A stretch of 64,000 bases of DNA from an uncultured Porphyromonadaceae bacterium (GTDB lineage: Bacteria; Bacteroidota; Bacteroidia; Bacteroidales; Muribaculaceae), in assembly GCA_937989585.1 (NCBI GenBank), contig CALKRW010000063.1:67707-131706 (forward strand), in the 5' to 3' direction. Below are positions 18,076-26,483 of the stretch, one piece after another. Made by a program: the position numbers and the translations under genes. Numbering within the stretch: the stretch's first letter is position 1; each line of letters starts with the position of its first letter. The notes under the pieces are model-generated. The model saw only the letters and a program-made list of their open reading frames with translations. It made no database searches and was not told where the DNA came from.

Positions 18076-19026
18076 ATGCCTACCCTCACCAACACCGACT
18101 TCAAATTTCCCGGTCAGGTCTCACTTTATCACGGGAAAGTACGCGATGTCTACAACATTAATGACAATATGCTCGTTATGGTCGCCACAGACCGAATCTC
18201 GGCATTCGATGTCGTACTGCCAGAAGGCATACCCTACAAAGGTCAGGTACTGAACCAACTCGCCGCCTACATGCTCGATGCTACGGCCGAAGCGGTCCCC
18301 AACTGGAAACTAGCGGTACCGGACCCTATGGCCACCGTCGGCATTAGAGCCGAAGGCCTTAAGGTCGAGGTCATCGTGCGAGGCTACATAGCAGGCAGCG
18401 CATGGCGTGCATATGCAAACGGGGCCCGCGACATATGCGGAGTACCTCTGCCCGAGGGACTGCATGAAAACGACCGTCTGCCGCATCCAATCATCACTCC
18501 AACCACCAAGGCTGACGAAGGCCACGATCAGGATATCTCACGCGAGGAAATAATCGCATCAGGCCTAGTCAGTGACAAAGACTGGGAACAGGTTGAACAA
18601 TATGCACTGAAACTTTTCGCCATCGGCACACAGATGGCCGCGGAAAAGGGACTTATTCTCGTTGACACTAAGTACGAGTTCGGAAAGGCCGACGGCAAGA
18701 TCATTCTCATCGATGAAATCCATACTCCAGACTCATCCCGCTATTTCTACGCCGAAGGATACGAAGAGCGTCAGCGACTGGGACAGCCCCAGCGCCAGCT
18801 CTCCAAGGAGTTCGTGCGCCAATGGCTTATACAAAACGGTTTCATGGGCCGCCCCGGTGAAAAAGTTCCCGAAATGACACCAGAGGTATGCAACAGCATA
18901 TCTGAACGTTACATGGAACTATACGAGAAACTGACCGGACAGCAGTTCGTAAAAGAGACTTCCGAAGACATTTCCCGTCGCATCGAGACAAATGTACTCG
19001 ACTGCCTGTATAACCTCGCAAAATAA
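18076..19026 (+). CDS. purC: phosphoribosylaminoimidazole-succinocarboxamide synthase
   Basis: SAICAR synthetase of purine biosynthesis (ATP + CAIR + Asp). 316 residues, the longer form common in Bacteroidota. GKVRDVY at residues 17-23, MVATDRISAFDVVLPEGIP, VEVIVRGYIAGSAWR and ILIDEIHTPDSSRYF are diagnostic. The phoH-purC-menG order is one that I know from other Bacteroidales. A strong terminator follows. Confidence 0.95.
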   Translation: MPTLTNTDFKFPGQVSLYHGKVRDVYNINDNMLVMVATDRISAFDVVLPEGIPYKGQVLNQLAAYMLDATAEAVPNWKLAVPDPMATVGIRAEGLKVEVIVRGYIAGSAWRAYANGARDICGVPLPEGLHENDRLPHPIITPTTKADEGHDQDISREEIIASGLVSDKDWEQVEQYALKLFAIGTQMAAEKGLILVDTKYEFGKADGKIILIDEIHTPDSSRYFYAEGYEERQRLGQPQRQLSKEFVRQWLIQNGFMGRPGEKVPEMTPEVCNSISERYMELYEKLTGQQFVKETSEDISRRIETNVLDCLYNLAK

Positions 19027-19040
19027 ATTTTGCATTATAA

Positions 19041-19085
19041 AGCCTGTCGCCACTATACGGAGGCGACAGGCTAAACTCTTTTTCC
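19041..19085 (+). terminator. terminator after purC
   Basis: Perfect 11-bp arms agcctgtcgcc (19041-19051) and ggcgacaggct (19062-19072), followed by AAACTCTTTTT. Confidence 0.8.
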
Positions 19086-19089
19086 CGAA

Positions 19090-19839
19090 ATGTCATCCTA
19101 CGAAGTCGAAAACATAAATCCTTACACCGAAGAAGGTTGTTCAAAAGGTCAGCAGGTAGCCGAGATGTTTGACCACATAGCGCCTGCCTATGACCGTATG
19201 AACCGCCTGATGACCTTCGGACTCGACCGCGTATGGCTGCGGCGCACCATATCGGCAATTTCCAAGGCCGAGCCACGGAATGTCCTGGACATAGCCACTG
19301 GTACCGCCGATGTTGCCATCGCACTCGCACGCAAACTGCCGGATGCCTTAATCACCGGAATAGACATTTCGGAAGGGATGGTGAACATCGGCAAACAGAA
19401 AGTTAGCCGTGCCGGACTCGAAAGCCGAATCAGACTCGAAACCGCCGACGCACTGGAACTGCCTTTCGAAGATAATTACTTCGATGCCATAACCGTGGCA
19501 TACGGTGTACGGAATTTCGAACACCTTGACCGAGGTTATGCCGAAATGTCAAGAGTACTCCGTCCTGGAGGACAATTATTTGTTCTTGAACTTACAGTCC
19601 CGGCATCTCCCCTGACCAGACCCTTATATAACGTATATACACGACTGGTTATTCCGACCGTAGGAAGAATTATGTCTAAAGACAACAGAGCGTACACTTA
19701 TCTTCCGGAGTCAATCCAGGCTGTCCCGTCACGAGGAAGCATGGTCGGACTCATGAAGCAGGCCGGATTCTTCCAAGCCAGGTATAAATCACTCTTCCCC
19801 GGTACAGTATGCATATACTCTGCCATAAAACCAGAATAA
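19090..19839 (+). CDS. menG: demethylmenaquinone methyltransferase
   Basis: Class I SAM methyltransferase, last step of menaquinone synthesis (also called UbiE). 249 residues. MFDHIAPAYDRMNRLMTFGLDRVWL is the family N-terminus; LDIATGTADVAIALA is SAM motif I; YGVRNFEHLDRGYAEMSRVLRPGG is the second signature. Menaquinone is the quinone expected of an anaerobic Bacteroidales. Confidence 0.93.
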   Translation: MSSYEVENINPYTEEGCSKGQQVAEMFDHIAPAYDRMNRLMTFGLDRVWLRRTISAISKAEPRNVLDIATGTADVAIALARKLPDALITGIDISEGMVNIGKQKVSRAGLESRIRLETADALELPFEDNYFDAITVAYGVRNFEHLDRGYAEMSRVLRPGGQLFVLELTVPASPLTRPLYNVYTRLVIPTVGRIMSKDNRAYTYLPESIQAVPSRGSMVGLMKQAGFFQARYKSLFPGTVCIYSAIKPE

Positions 19840-19896
19840 AACAGGCGCCACACTAACGCTAACCCTATCATATAAAAACCGACATCATCACCTGTC

Positions 19897-21309
19897 ATGA
19901 ATGCCGTCAAAGTACTTCGCGCTGCCTTCATTATTACAGCGCTAACTGTCAGTTCCAACATCTTCGCACAGAATACCAGCAGGTCGTCCGCAGACACCAT
20001 CAGACTCACTCCGGCAGCCATACCGGCTTCTTCGGCCCCTGTTCCCGTATTCGATTCCAATATATCGAATAAAGCGATAAAAATCGAAAACAAAGAGATA
20101 TTATCCGTTTTCGATTCACTCGCCATGGTATATGATTCCATACCGATGGAACCGAAAATCTTTGTCACCCCACTCCCCAAGTGGTTCTTCCGCCCCGTAT
20201 GCTACACGACCTTCCACTATTTCCCGGAGTTCAAGCCTTTCGAACCTGAGATAAGTGGAAATCCGTCGTTAGAATGGGTCGAGCGAGAAAAAGCATCCGA
20301 ACTCCAGCAGCAGATGGCGCTTCAACGATTCATGATCGCCCGTCCTGACCTTGTGCCATACAATCTTTCCCTTCTTCCCGAAGCGCCAAAGCAATATGTC
20401 GCGGAAATCGATCCTCAGGACCACACTATCGAGATACGCGAGGTGAAACCAAGCAACAACATTCTTGATACAAGTCCAGACCTGAAGAAACGTCACTGGA
20501 TACGGTCGTTCGCATCCTCACTCCAGTTCTCGCAGGCATATATCTCACCCAACTGGTACCAGGGAGGCAACAATAACCTGAACATGCAGCTGAACATCTC
20601 CTACGATGTAAAACTTAATCCTGCATTTCACCCTAATCTGCTGTTCGAGTCTAGTTTCAGATATAAACTAGGACTTAATTCAGCGCCCGAGGACTCGCTA
20701 CGAAACTATTCCATATCTGAGGACCTTCTGCAGATAAACTCTACCTTAGGTTACAAAGCCGCGCGCCGCTGGTACTACTCCATGTCGGCAATGTTCAAGA
20801 CACAGTTGCTGAACTCATACCGAAAGAACACAAACAATCTTAAGTCAGCATTCCTTTCACCCGGAGAACTTAACATCGGTCTCGGTATGACATATAACTA
20901 TGTAAACAAAAAGAAAACATTCTCTTTCGACGCATCGATCTCACCTCTTACATACAACATGCGGATATGCACGAACATGTCGATAAACCACGAGGATTTC
21001 GACATATCGCCCAATCGCAAGACAAGCAGTAAGATAGGTTCTTCCGGCGAATTCAAACTACACTGGCAACTGGCCCGCAACATACGCTTTACCTCGCGAC
21101 TGTTCGCATTCTCGGATTATGCCCAGTTCCGCGCCGACTGGGAAAACACTCTGGCAATGGACATAAACCGTTTCCTTTCGACCCAGATTTACTGCGCCGT
21201 TCGATATGACACCGAGACTCCACGAATCACCGACGAACCTGACTGGCACAAACTTCAGGTCAAGGAAATACTCTCGTTCGGTTTCTCCTATAAATTCAGT
21301 TCTATCTGA
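19897..21309 (+). CDS. DUF3078 outer membrane protein
   Basis: 470 residues, signal peptide (LRAAFIITALTVSSNIFAQ). After an about 180-residue linker with Pro/Ser-rich start, residues 200-470 form the DUF3078 domain: SLQFSQAYISPNWYQGGNNNLN is its signature, followed by repeated amphipathic strands, ending SFGFSYKFSSI. Members are predicted outer membrane barrels of unknown function. Two small secreted proteins follow in the same direction and may be co-transcribed. Confidence 0.8.
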   Translation: MNAVKVLRAAFIITALTVSSNIFAQNTSRSSADTIRLTPAAIPASSAPVPVFDSNISNKAIKIENKEILSVFDSLAMVYDSIPMEPKIFVTPLPKWFFRPVCYTTFHYFPEFKPFEPEISGNPSLEWVEREKASELQQQMALQRFMIARPDLVPYNLSLLPEAPKQYVAEIDPQDHTIEIREVKPSNNILDTSPDLKKRHWIRSFASSLQFSQAYISPNWYQGGNNNLNMQLNISYDVKLNPAFHPNLLFESSFRYKLGLNSAPEDSLRNYSISEDLLQINSTLGYKAARRWYYSMSAMFKTQLLNSYRKNTNNLKSAFLSPGELNIGLGMTYNYVNKKKTFSFDASISPLTYNMRICTNMSINHEDFDISPNRKTSSKIGSSGEFKLHWQLARNIRFTSRLFAFSDYAQFRADWENTLAMDINRFLSTQIYCAVRYDTETPRITDEPDWHKLQVKEILSFGFSYKFSSI

Positions 21310-21326
21310 TTTTTGACACAATCATT

Positions 21327-21893
21327 ATGCGAAGAGTCCTGCTAAGCCTGCTGTCATCATTGTATGTAATCGGATGTTTCGCCAATAGCGAAATCGATAA
21401 CATCGCGCCTTCTCCAAAGCAGGCTGCGATTAACGCCGTAGTACAGGCATCAGCAGGCAGAACGCTATCCCCGGTCGAAGGTGTGTGGCAGGCAGGCCCC
21501 TGTTCGTTGATTGCCATAATACGAAAAAGTCGAAGCGTCTATGACATAATATTATATTCTTCGGATGACCTAAGCATCTCTTTGCCCGTAAAAATCGGTG
21601 AAATGACCGCAGGTGCCCGTCCGGGACTTTATGACACTCACATAGCACGTCGTATAAACAATAAAGGGAAACTGTCCCGAACAGAATCTCTTGCAGTCAC
21701 AATCAGTGACAACGGATCATGGCTTGAGTTCGAACAATATAAAAAGGGAGTGCGCGTTAATCTTTCACGCCTGATTCCTTATATGTTCCGCCATGCTATT
21801 CAGAGCATAGACACGCGTCCAAACGGGCTTACCGGTGCAAGACGTGTCTATCCGGACAATTACTATACCGATGACAATCCACTGATTATCTAA
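21327..21893 (+). CDS. secreted hypothetical protein
   Basis: 188 residues, signal peptide ending near YVIGCFANS. The mature part (VEGVWQAGPCSLIAIIRKS..., YDIILYSSDDLSISLPVKIGEM..., SLAVTISDNGSWLEFEQY) looks like a compact beta-sheet domain with a GxW start reminiscent of lipocalin-like folds, but I do not recognise the family. It lies 17 bp after the DUF3078 gene, so probably in the same transcript. Confidence 0.6.
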   Translation: MRRVLLSLLSSLYVIGCFANSEIDNIAPSPKQAAINAVVQASAGRTLSPVEGVWQAGPCSLIAIIRKSRSVYDIILYSSDDLSISLPVKIGEMTAGARPGLYDTHIARRINNKGKLSRTESLAVTISDNGSWLEFEQYKKGVRVNLSRLIPYMFRHAIQSIDTRPNGLTGARRVYPDNYYTDDNPLII

Positions 21894-21929
21894 TTACGGG
21901 TTATTCCGGACATCATTAACCATGCTGCC

Positions 21930-22403
21930 ATGACGAAATTATTACTTCTGACTGCAGTAATCATTCTCTGTCATTTTAATATTGACGCCAAGCGTACGCG
22001 TACCACACGCATACGCCCAGTGGCTCGCACCGAGACAAATGATGTCCATTGTGATTCACTCTTAATCGGAGTTGACTCGCTTGTATATCTCTCGGGGTAC
22101 GAAAAAACACTTCGTTCACGGCATGAAAATATATATGCCGCGAATCTCAGCGATTCCCTGACGATAGAATCAGTCCGAATCAAGATAGAATACATTGACA
22201 CGAAGGGGCGACAACTTCATGGCCGACAGGTAACTATTCCTTGCGACATTCCACCCGGGGAACGACGCCTGCTGTCTTTTCCCTCCTGGGACCGGCAATT
22301 TGTAATGTATTATATCCATTCTGCACCAACACGCACCTCTGCACAGGCAACTCCCTATGACGTGATCTTTAATCCCGTGTCCGTCTATTATTCACGGAAA
22401 TAA
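21930..22403 (+). CDS. secreted hypothetical protein
   Basis: 157 residues with signal peptide (MTKLLLLTAVIILCHFNIDA). The mature part starts very basic (KRTRTTRIRPVAR) and then has a beta-rich domain (ESVRIKIEYIDTKGRQLHGRQVTIPC, PPGERRLLSFPSW), resembling an immunoglobulin-like fold. The family is not recognised. Last gene of the DUF3078 cluster; convergent with the next gene. Confidence 0.6.
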   Translation: MTKLLLLTAVIILCHFNIDAKRTRTTRIRPVARTETNDVHCDSLLIGVDSLVYLSGYEKTLRSRHENIYAANLSDSLTIESVRIKIEYIDTKGRQLHGRQVTIPCDIPPGERRLLSFPSWDRQFVMYYIHSAPTRTSAQATPYDVIFNPVSVYYSRK

Positions 22404-22434
22404 GCCAGATAGTTTCAGGAAACCGAGGTATATT

Positions 22435-23370
22435 TCATCGCCAGAACATATAAGCGCCTCGTCCTCCAGACGATGTGTAGCGCCACAGTGCTTTCATAAG
22501 AGTACGACGCCACCATACCATATTCTCTTTTGCCAAAGCCTCAGAAAGCAGATTGCATGCGAGCTTATCCTTACCTTCGCTTTTATAGTGAGCGGCAAGG
22601 ACAGAACGGACATAGTTTATCATCAGGGCAAGACGCTCTTTTTCAGGATTATCGGAAATCAATATGGCACTCTCCGCATTATTGAGAGACCTCTCCCACT
22701 TACCTGCCCGTGAATGGAATTCTGAACCGGTGATTGATTCTTTCTGATGATAGATATCCACCAGAATCTCCGGGATTAGTCTGATCTTAGGATTCTGCAA
22801 CAGAAGACGGACTCCAAGTTCCCAATCCTCCCAACCGGTCAGATTTTCGTTCCAGCCTCCGATAGTCTTATAAATAGATGTTTTTGCAGCAAAACACTGT
22901 GTGCTTAGTACACAATTATACAGATGTCTTGCCCAAATGTTCTTTACATTATACCGCCTTAGATGTGGCTTTTTCCCACGACCTATGATACAAGACCACC
23001 AGCATACCAGATCAAGACTCTTGTCCGAAGCAAATTGACCCATAACTTTAGCAATAAGGTCAGCATGCATTGTGTCGTCAGAGTCAAAGAACATCATGTA
23101 TTCCGAGGAAACCTCAGCAAGTCCGCGATTACGGGCCTTCGGCGCTCCGGGACGTGACTCATCGAAAATTCTCAGAGAAAAATCCGATGTGGCATGAGCG
23201 TTACCCCATGTTTCAACAACGGCACGCGTATTGTCGGTCGAGCCATTGTCAACGACCACAATGTCCAAAGGACGGTAATTCTGATTATAGATGCTATCCA
23301 GGCATCTGACAATCAGATTCTCGCGATTCTTTACAGGAATCACCACGGACATTGTTTTCAATACACTCAT
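22435..23370 (-). CDS. family 2 glycosyltransferase
   Basis: 311 residues. MSVVIPVKNRENLIVRCLDSI and DIVVVDNGSTDNT form the GT-A nucleotide-sugar site; MMFFDSDDTMHADL holds the DxD-like metal site; GWEDWELGVRL is the ED motif typical of family 2. Membrane helices are absent. The start at 23370 overlaps the acetyltransferase stop as ATGA, which I prefer to a longer upstream reading. Acceptor and sugar are unknown; with an acetyltransferase next to it, a role in surface glycan synthesis is plausible. Confidence 0.8.
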   Translation of the reverse strand: MSVLKTMSVVIPVKNRENLIVRCLDSIYNQNYRPLDIVVVDNGSTDNTRAVVETWGNAHATSDFSLRIFDESRPGAPKARNRGLAEVSSEYMMFFDSDDTMHADLIAKVMGQFASDKSLDLVCWWSCIIGRGKKPHLRRYNVKNIWARHLYNCVLSTQCFAAKTSIYKTIGGWNENLTGWEDWELGVRLLLQNPKIRLIPEILVDIYHQKESITGSEFHSRAGKWERSLNNAESAILISDNPEKERLALMINYVRSVLAAHYKSEGKDKLACNLLSEALAKENMVWWRRTLMKALWRYTSSGGRGAYMFWR

Positions 23371-23957
23371 TTCTGAACTATTTGCTTTATAACACGGGCT
23401 GGGCAACCGCCAACAACTGTATCAGGGGGGACATCCCGGGTAACCGTAGACCCGGCTGCAACAACGGAACGGTCGCCGATTGTAACACCAGGCACAATTG
23501 TAACACTACCGCCAATCCATACGCTGTTACCGATAGTAACAGGCTCGGCCCATTCAACAAAAGTATCACGGCTCTCAGCCTCAAGCGGATGACATGCCGT
23601 ATATATACTTACATTAGGACCAATCAGGACGTTGTCACCTATTGTAACCTTGGCTTCGTCAAGTATCGTGAGATTGAAGTTAGCAAAAAAGTTGTCGCCT
23701 ACATGAATGTTGCATCCGTAGTCACAGCGGAAAGGCTGGTTGACATTTATATTCTTGCCGCATGAACCGAGAAGACCACGTAACAATTTTTCAAGCCCTT
23801 CCGTGTCGCGAGGATCCTTGTCATTGAACTCCTTGATTTTGACTCGAGCATCTATCAGACGGTCACGAAACTCGGAATAACCGGCATCATAAATCTCTCC
23901 GGCAAGCATCTTAGCCCACTCACGTTCGAAATAAGATTTATTATCTTGCTCTTTCAT
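23367..23957 (-). CDS. sugar O-acetyltransferase (maltose/galactoside type)
   Basis: 196 residues. N-terminal Mac domain (MLAGEIYDAGYSEFRDRLIDA) followed by left-handed beta-helix hexapeptide repeats (NIHVGDNFFANFNLTIL, VTIGDNVLIGPNVSIYT) with the catalytic His in TACHPLEAESRD and GNSVWIGGSVTIVPGVTIG. Transfers acetyl from acetyl-CoA to a sugar hydroxyl. Overlaps ribH by four bases upstream and the glycosyltransferase by three downstream, so the three are translationally linked. Confidence 0.88.
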   Translation of the reverse strand: MKEQDNKSYFEREWAKMLAGEIYDAGYSEFRDRLIDARVKIKEFNDKDPRDTEGLEKLLRGLLGSCGKNINVNQPFRCDYGCNIHVGDNFFANFNLTILDEAKVTIGDNVLIGPNVSIYTACHPLEAESRDTFVEWAEPVTIGNSVWIGGSVTIVPGVTIGDRSVVAAGSTVTRDVPPDTVVGGCPARVIKQIVQK

Positions 23958-24439
23958 TGTATTTTTTCAAAAGAAGCCATTGCGATGGCAGCCTGAGCGG
24001 CCTCTGCACCTTTGTCTGACTCAGTGCCGTCGGCACGCACCATGGCATCATGCTCACTATCGACAGTCAGAACACCAAAAATCACTGGTACGCGACCTAA
24101 ACGATTCAATGAGGTCACGCCTTGTGTCACAGACTGACATACGTAATCGAAGTGAGGTGTTCCGCCACGGATGACACAACCAAATACGATTACGGCATCA
24201 TATTGGTCACTATTTACTAGCCTAGCCGCAGCATAAGTCAATTCCACAGCCCCCGGAACGTCATAAGTAACTATACCTTTACCGACTGCGAGGCCTGAAG
24301 CCTCAAGTTCACGGATTGCCGAATCACGCAGAGTATGGGTAATACAGCTGTTCCACTGAGCAGTGACAATAGCCACGCGCATATCTTGCGACGCCTTATG
24401 TTTAAGTACGGGAACTGCTCCCGCAGTTGCTGTTGACAT
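23954..24439 (-). CDS. ribH: 6,7-dimethyl-8-ribityllumazine synthase
   Basis: Penultimate step of riboflavin biosynthesis. 161 residues, matching the family. VAIVTAQWNSCITHTL, the DVPGAVELTYAA substrate loop, VIVFGCVIRGGTPHFDYVC with the catalytic His, and PVIFGVLTVDSEHDA are diagnostic. No other riboflavin gene is nearby. Confidence 0.95.
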   Translation of the reverse strand: MSTATAGAVPVLKHKASQDMRVAIVTAQWNSCITHTLRDSAIRELEASGLAVGKGIVTYDVPGAVELTYAAARLVNSDQYDAVIVFGCVIRGGTPHFDYVCQSVTQGVTSLNRLGRVPVIFGVLTVDSEHDAMVRADGTESDKGAEAAQAAIAMASFEKIQ

Positions 24440-24476
24440 AATTATTTCTGAAAAATATGATTAGCAGATCTAAATT

Positions 24477-25136
24477 TTACTGAAGTCTAAAAGTCACAGG
24501 GAGATTGTAACTAACCCTAACCGGACTTCCATTAACCTTACCCGGCATCCATTTAGGCATTTTTTTTACCACTCTAAGAGCCTCTTTGTCAAGAGCGGGA
24601 TGTTTGCCTCTAACTACGCGAGAAGACGATATGCTACCATCTTTCTCTACAATAAAACTTACAATTACTCTACCCTGAACACCTTCTTCCGCTGCGACAG
24701 CAGGATATGTAATGTTGCTGGCAAGCCATGTGTAGAGAGCCCCTTCTCCCCCGGGGAATGAAGGTTGCTGCTCGACACAGGACATATCATGAACAGTATT
24801 ATCATACTCAGGCTGGGACTGTGTTTTTGGTTGTTCCTGGGTCGCAGCAGGTTGCGACGGTTTAGCCGGAGCGGATGGGGACGAAGACGATGTTTGGACT
24901 GGCTTTTGTGATGGCGCAGAAGTCTGAGGAACCAATGACTGATCTTCCACGACCTTAACATCGGTTTGCTCAACCGCAATTTCTTCAGCCGGACTATTAA
25001 GACCGTCAAGATTCAACCGATAATTGGTCGTGTCTTTCGGAGCCTCGTCATCATCACTATCCTGAGCAGCCTTACGGCATGATCCAAAAGCAACCGCTAT
25101 AGTTACCGCCAACGAAATGAGCATCAGTTTTTTCAT
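24477..25136 (-). CDS. TonB-family energy transducer-like lipoprotein
   Basis: 219 residues from ATG 25136. A signal peptide with a probable lipobox (TIAVAFGSC) replaces the usual TonB membrane helix. A Pro/Gln/Ser-rich linker (residues 50-120) leads to a complete TonB C-terminal domain (FPGGEGALYTWLASNITYP, GVQGRVIVSFIVEKDGSI, LDKEALRVVKKMPKWMPGK). Anchoring by lipid rather than by an N-terminal helix is unusual for an energy transducer, so it may link other envelope parts. The ATG is preferred over an upstream reading that adds MYFLIIKKHFP. Confidence 0.75.
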   Translation of the reverse strand: MKKLMLISLAVTIAVAFGSCRKAAQDSDDDEAPKDTTNYRLNLDGLNSPAEEIAVEQTDVKVVEDQSLVPQTSAPSQKPVQTSSSSPSAPAKPSQPAATQEQPKTQSQPEYDNTVHDMSCVEQQPSFPGGEGALYTWLASNITYPAVAAEEGVQGRVIVSFIVEKDGSISSSRVVRGKHPALDKEALRVVKKMPKWMPGKVNGSPVRVSYNLPVTFRLQ

Positions 25137-25176
25137 GGGAAAGTGCTTTTTAATAATTAAAAAATACAAGTTTTTA

Positions 25177-25791
25177 TCAGATTATCCTGGAATCTCCTCT
25201 TGCGGCTCCACCAAGATAGCCTCCATGATGCCTCAAGGCGTAATCCTCCCGAGTAAATCCTATGGCCTGCATGGTATTGACAACAAGGATATCACCTATT
25301 ACAGTCATAACCGTGGTAGACGTAGTCGGAGTAAGTCCTAATGGGCATACCTCTGGCGCCCCTCCGGTATTTATGTAAACATCGGAGGCCTGGGCAAGCG
25401 GCGAATCCGAATTACCACTTATTACAATAAGTGGAATCTGAGGGTATAATCCCTTGGCTAGTCTGATGACATCAATAATCTCGCGCGTTTTGCCTGAATT
25501 GGATATCAGCAACATGACATCATCGGGCTGAAGTACGCCCAAATCGCCATGCTGGGCCTCGCCGGGATGCAAGTAGACGGACGGAGTACCTGTCGACGAG
25601 AATGTCGTTGCTATATTCTGGGCTATCTGACCGGCCTTTCCCATGCCCGAGGTAACAAGTTTACCTTTCCTGTTATGAACATGCTCGACAATCATGTCGA
25701 CGGCCTCGCCGAAGGCAGGAGTGACAGGTATTGATGCGATTGCATGACTCTCTGCCTCAATTATTTCTTTTATAGAGTTTTCTATGTCCAT
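25177..25791 (-). CDS. kdsD: D-arabinose 5-phosphate isomerase-like SIS domain protein
   Basis: 204 residues, one SIS domain: KLVTSGMGKAGQIAQNIATTFSSTG, HGDLGVLQPDDVMLLISNSGKTREII, CPLGLTPTTSTTVMTVIGD, then HHGGYLGG. These are the KdsD/KpsF/GutQ signatures for conversion of ribulose 5-P to arabinose 5-P, the first step of Kdo synthesis for lipopolysaccharide. The two C-terminal CBS domains of classical KdsD are missing, as in several Bacteroidota homologues. First gene of the minus-strand operon. Confidence 0.8.
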   Translation of the reverse strand: MDIENSIKEIIEAESHAIASIPVTPAFGEAVDMIVEHVHNRKGKLVTSGMGKAGQIAQNIATTFSSTGTPSVYLHPGEAQHGDLGVLQPDDVMLLISNSGKTREIIDVIRLAKGLYPQIPLIVISGNSDSPLAQASDVYINTGGAPEVCPLGLTPTTSTTVMTVIGDILVVNTMQAIGFTREDYALRHHGGYLGGAARGDSRII

Positions 25792-25865
25792 TTATTCTTT
25801 CTATATGAGAACAGGCTTAATCCTTCGACAGTAATGCGAACGCATATCTTGAGGAAAGCCGTTCG

Positions 25866-25873
25866 CAAAGTTA
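25866..25873 (-). promoter_or_regulatory. -7 box of the kdsD operon
   Basis: Minus-strand TAACTTTG, with a CTTG-like -33 element 20 bp upstream (plus-strand CAAG at 25894-25897). It lies 75 bp before the kdsD start. The remaining interval up to 26017 shows nothing else. Confidence 0.45.
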
Positions 25874-26017
25874 ACACTTTTAGACTTTCCACCCAAGCCA
25901 CGGCGCATTTCTTTATGCAATATAACTAAGATTAGAACCAATCTGAATGAATAATTGTTATTAAATCATAAAAAGAAAAGTACACAAAGCATTACAACAT
26001 CATAATATAACATAACT

Positions 26018-26314
26018 ATGGCACACAATTCAAACAATCAGGATTCAGGATGGGGCCTATGGCTAGCCGCCGGTCTTATCGTCGCGGCCCTTACGCTTGG
26101 CGTCCTTATCTACATAGGATGGATCAACTCACGTACACACGTTGACTCGATGAACGGAGACAATGTCGAGCAGGATTATCCGATTACGGCCGCCCAGGCC
26201 GAGTCAGTCGGAGTTCAGGACTGGCAGAATCCGGAGGATGCTTCCTTTGAAGAAGTTATCGTAGACCATGCACCGACCCCAGAACAGACAGCAGACTCGG
26301 AAATGGGCGACTAA
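26018..26314 (+). CDS. small membrane-anchored protein
   Basis: 98 residues: a short polar N-terminus, one membrane helix (GLWLAAGLIVAALTLGVLIYIGWI, about 14-37), and an acidic tail with many Glu/Asp (EDASFEEVIVDHAPTPEQ). Likely a type I/II single-pass protein with an exposed acidic segment. Family not recognised. A terminator follows at 26381-26420. Confidence 0.6.
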   Translation: MAHNSNNQDSGWGLWLAAGLIVAALTLGVLIYIGWINSRTHVDSMNGDNVEQDYPITAAQAESVGVQDWQNPEDASFEEVIVDHAPTPEQTADSEMGD

Positions 26315-26380
26315 AGTACGGATTACCATCCCAAAACAATAACGTCTCCGCATAGACAGAATATCTCATTGAAACACACT

Positions 26381-26420
26381 TCCCGCAACAGACTACGACT
26401 CTGATGCGGGACTTGTTTTT
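26381..26420 (+). terminator. terminator overlapping the speA promoter
   Basis: Arms tcccgca (26381-26387) and tgcggga (26405-26411), followed by CTTGTTTTT. The tail contains the -33 element of the next promoter. Confidence 0.6.
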
Positions 26421-26443
26421 AATATCATTTATTCGTACCTTTG
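26412..26443 (+). promoter_or_regulatory. speA promoter
   Basis: CTTG (26412-26415), 20-bp spacer, TACCTTTG (26436-26443). Close to consensus. Predicted leader of about 35 nt before the ATG at 26484. Confidence 0.65.
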
Positions 26444-26483
26444 CGATAAATTAAATTAACCCGAACAAGACTTCCTGTAAGAG

